Source: Geobacter sp. (lineage in GTDB: Bacteria; Desulfobacterota; Desulfuromonadia; Geobacterales; Pseudopelobacteraceae). Taken from it: DNA of 8,624 nt. Position 1 is the first letter of the stretch, and the number at the start of each line of letters is the position of its first letter. This document shows, piece by piece, positions 6,800-8,624 of this stretch. Position numbers and translations under genes: made by a program. Under the pieces are notes generated by a model, which worked only from the letters and a program-made list of their open reading frames with translations, did no database searches and had not been told where the DNA came from. Location of the stretch: NCBI GenBank assembly GCA_027346925.1, contig DAIERH010000090.1, forward strand, positions 1-8,624, read 5' to 3'.

Positions 6800-8052
6800 G
6801 TCGACGGGATTCTAATCAGGAAAACCTGACCTGCTCGTTCTGCGGCAAAGGCCAGGAAGAGGTCAAAAAGCTCATTGCCGGGCCGGCGGTGTACATTTGC
6901 GACGAGTGCATCGAACTGTGCAATGACATCATTGCCGAAGAGATGAAGATGGAGGAGACTCTTGGGCCGGATGTGAAGAAACTTCCCAAGCCCCAGGAGA
7001 TCAAGGAAATCCTCGACGAATACGTCATCGGCCAGGACCGCGCCAAGAAGGTCCTCTCGGTGGCGGTCTACAACCACTACAAACGCATCGAGTCCGGCGC
7101 CAAGCCGGGTGACGTGGAGATGCAGAAAAGCAACATCCTGCTTCTGGGTCCCACCGGTTCGGGCAAGACACTGCTGGCCCAGACCCTGGCCCGCATACTG
7201 AAGGTTCCCTTTGCCATGGCCGACGCAACCAACCTGACAGAGGCCGGTTATGTGGGCGAGGACGTTGAAAACATCATCCTGAACCTCCTGCAGGCCGCCG
7301 ATTACGATGTGGACCGGGCACAGAAGGGGATCGTCTACATCGATGAGATCGACAAGATCGCGCGCAAGTCCGAATCACCCTCCATAACCCGCGACGTGTC
7401 GGGTGAGGGGGTGCAACAGGCCCTGCTCAAGATCATCGAAGGCACGGTGGCCAGCATCCCCCCCAAGGGAGGGCGCAAGCATCCGCAGCAGGAGTTCATG
7501 AAGGTTGACACCACCAACATCCTCTTTATCTGCGGCGGCGCCTTCGCCGGCCTGGAAAGCGTGATCCAGCAGCGCATCGGCATGAAGAGCCTCGGGTTTG
7601 GGGCCGATGTAAAGAAACGGGCCGAAAAGAAGACAGGGGAACTTCTCAACAAGGTTTCTCCGGAGGATCTGTTGCGCTACGGCTATATCCCCGAATTCAT
7701 CGGCCGTCTGCCCATGCTGGCGACCCTTACGGAACTGGACGAGGACGCCATGGTGCAGATCCTTAAAGAGCCCAAGAATGCCCTGGTAAAACAGTACCAG
7801 AAACTGTTCGACCTGGAGGGCGTCCGGCTGCGCTTCACCGACGGATCGCTGGTGGCCATCGCCAAGGAGGCGCTCAAGCGCAACACCGGCGCACGCGGGC
7901 TGCGCTCCATCCTGGAAAACTCCATGCTGGACATCATGTACGAAGTGCCGTCCCAGCCGAACGTCAAAGAAGTGGTAATCAGCGAGGACGTGATCTATCG
8001 CAAGGAAAAACCGATTGTCGTGTATGAGCAGATGGTGAGCGATGCGGCCTGA
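6796..8052 (+). CDS. clpX: ATP-dependent Clp protease ATP-binding subunit ClpX
   Basis: A 418-residue AAA+ unfoldase that recognises tagged substrates (for example ssrA-tagged chains) and threads them into ClpP. The N-terminal zinc domain has four cysteines, C13, C16, C35 and C38. The Walker A motif GPTGSGKT is at 118-125 and Walker B (IVYIDE) at 179-184. The pore loop GYVG is at 151-154, the RKH loop at 227-229, the ClpP-docking loop LGF at 266-268 (a common variant of IGF), the arginine finger R304 in FIGRLP and the sensor-2 arginine R370 in GARGLR. All functional elements are intact and the length is normal (E. coli 424). It overlaps clpP by four bases. In many relatives the next gene is lon; here it is an HU gene with its own promoter after 212 bases. 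Confidence 0.98.
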   Translation: MSRRDSNQENLTCSFCGKGQEEVKKLIAGPAVYICDECIELCNDIIAEEMKMEETLGPDVKKLPKPQEIKEILDEYVIGQDRAKKVLSVAVYNHYKRIESGAKPGDVEMQKSNILLLGPTGSGKTLLAQTLARILKVPFAMADATNLTEAGYVGEDVENIILNLLQAADYDVDRAQKGIVYIDEIDKIARKSESPSITRDVSGEGVQQALLKIIEGTVASIPPKGGRKHPQQEFMKVDTTNILFICGGAFAGLESVIQQRIGMKSLGFGADVKKRAEKKTGELLNKVSPEDLLRYGYIPEFIGRLPMLATLTELDEDAMVQILKEPKNALVKQYQKLFDLEGVRLRFTDGSLVAIAKEALKRNTGARGLRSILENSMLDIMYEVPSQPNVKEVVISEDVIYRKEKPIVVYEQMVSDAA

Positions 8053-8192
8053 GCGGCCCTTTCACGAATAACGGCTGTAATATCGGCACGCTAGAAAACG
8101 GCTCCCCAATATCCGCTCGGAAAACACGGTACGCCGGAAGAGGACAAAAGCCTCTCATCGCCCATAAACTGCACGTTTGCGAGAAAAATTGC
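8053..8192. other. Intergenic region between clpX and the HU promoter
   Basis: No gene is seen. A short GGCC/GGCC stem (8046-8049 with 8055-8058) straddles the clpX stop and is followed by CTTT; it is too weak to call a terminator. Two related segments, AACGGCT-GT-AATATC (8070-8084) and AACGGCT-CCCC-AATATC (8097-8113), form an imperfect direct repeat. A 5-bp hairpin, AGAGG (8139-8143) with CCTCT (8151-8155), lacks a T-run. Confidence 0.4.
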
Positions 8193-8221
8193 TTGACAGT
8201 TTCCGAATTTATCTGTTAAAC
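8193..8221 (+). promoter_or_regulatory. Sigma-70-type promoter of the HU gene
   Basis: A perfect -35 TTGACA (8193-8198) is followed after 17 bases by TTAAAC (8216-8221), a 3 of 6 match to the -10. Initiation near 8228 would give a leader of about 37 bases. The -35 is convincing, the -10 less so. It indicates that HU is transcribed independently of clpX. Confidence 0.5.
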
Positions 8222-8252
8222 ACTGACTCGCCTTGTAATCACCACAAATTTC

Positions 8253-8260
8253 AGGAGGTG
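8253..8260 (+). promoter_or_regulatory. Strong ribosome binding site before a GTG start
   Basis: AGGAGGTG, a near-complete complement of the 16S rRNA end, lies 4 bases before the GTG at 8265 (6 bases counted from AGGAGG). It justifies the GTG start of the HU gene, as no ATG is in the right place. Confidence 0.8.
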
Positions 8261-8264
8261 TATC

Positions 8265-8546
8265 GTGACAAAAGCTGAACTGATTAGCGCTGTAGCAGAA
8301 AAGGCCGGACTGAAAAAGGTTGAGGCTGAGAAGGCGGTTGCCGCTTTCATCGCTTCCGTGACTGTTGCCCTGAAAAAGGGTGACAAGCTGAGTCTGGTCG
8401 GCTTCGGCACATTCACCACCGCCAAACGTGCCGCACGCAAGGGGCAGAACCCCCAAACAGGCAAAAAGATCAGCATTCCTGCCGCTGTTGTTCCGAAATT
8501 CAAGCCCGGTAAAACCTTGAAAGAGGCTGTGAACAGCAAGAAATAA
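8265..8546 (+). CDS. hup: HU-family DNA-binding (nucleoid) protein
   Basis: A 93-residue HU/IHF-family protein, a small basic dimer that bends and compacts DNA without strong sequence preference. The N-terminal helices (MTKAELISAVAEKAGLKKVE) lead to the dimer core with VGFGTF at 45-50. The beta-arm carries the family signature about 56-79 (ARKGQNPQTGKKI, then AVVPKFKPG), including the intercalating proline P63. HU is preferred over IHF because no IHF-specific subunit features are seen and the sequence is HU-like throughout, but subtype cannot be proved. The GTG start is supported by a strong AGGAGGTG. The gene follows clpX, as hup follows lon in the E. coli tig-clpP-clpX-lon-hupB order. It has its own promoter, and tRNA-Asp begins only 14 bases after the stop. 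Confidence 0.95.
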   Translation: MTKAELISAVAEKAGLKKVEAEKAVAAFIASVTVALKKGDKLSLVGFGTFTTAKRAARKGQNPQTGKKISIPAAVVPKFKPGKTLKEAVNSKK

Positions 8547-8560
8547 AGTTATTTAGATCT

Positions 8561-8624
8561 GGGGTTGTAGCTCAGTCGGTTAGAGTGCCAGCCTGTCACG
8601 CTGGAAGTCGCGGGTTCGAGCCCC
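8561..8624 (+). tRNA. tRNA-Asp (anticodon GUC), cut by the window edge
   Basis: The first 64 bases of a tRNA. The acceptor 5' strand is GGGGTTG (8561-8567), the D-arm follows (GCTCAGTCGGTTAGAGT), and the anticodon stem CCAGC/GCTGG encloses CTGTCAC with anticodon GTC at 8595-8597. The T-arm begins with CGGGTTCGAGCCCC at the window end; the 3' acceptor strand lies outside. With 14 bases to the HU stop and no good promoter of its own visible, it may be co-transcribed with HU or use a promoter inside the HU gene. Confidence 0.95.

Noticed and set aside
7591..7599. LGF in place of IGF in the ClpP-docking loop of ClpX
   Set aside because: LGF is a common natural variant in functional ClpX proteins.
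8139..8155. Terminator hairpin after clpX
   Set aside because: The stem has only 5 bp, the loop is 7 bases and no T-run follows.
8091..8456. 121-residue minus-strand open frame across the HU promoter and gene
   Set aside because: It is antisense to HU and its promoter, with no recognisable motif.

Overview
The window is a stretch of bacterial chromosome, roughly 58-60% GC by eye, that looks like a Geobacter-type member of the Desulfuromonadia. The grounds are family resemblance: a very large Cache/HAMP/multi-PAS histidine kinase, the tRNA-Leu / tig / clpP / clpX order, and the style of the HU protein. No 16S or other decisive marker is present, so the taxonomy is inference.

Left part (1-4428, minus strand): a two-component signalling pair. 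A membrane-bound sensor histidine kinase of about 1164 residues (dCache sensor, HAMP, four PAS domains, HisKA, HATPase) is followed by a 267-residue response regulator that has a receiver, a coiled coil and a PAS-like C-terminus, with no DNA-binding or enzymatic output that I can recognise. The 129-base gap between them holds a strong nested palindrome (849-897) of the kind often dispersed in bacterial genomes.

Middle (4429-4720): a 292-base divergent intergenic region. It holds a good sigma-70-like promoter for tRNA-Leu on the plus strand, a weak candidate promoter for the kinase on the minus strand, an AT-rich dyad and a pair of 13-base direct repeats. No known riboswitch could be matched.

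Right part (4721-8624, plus strand): a protein quality-control cluster. tRNA-Leu(UAG) is followed by tig (trigger factor), clpP and clpX, the last two overlapping by four bases. A 212-base gap then carries the promoter of a GTG-started HU-type nucleoid protein gene. HU is followed after only 14 bases by tRNA-Asp(GUC), which is cut by the window edge. The order recalls the classical tig-clpP-clpX-lon-hup arrangement but without lon.

The trigger factor folds new chains at the ribosome and ClpXP degrades tagged or damaged proteins, so that cluster is one functional unit. The signalling pair is a separate divergent unit. Most of the window is ordinary core genome. I see no convincing new system; the points worth a second look are the palindromic element, the output-less regulator, the missing lon and the mRNA-tRNA linkages.
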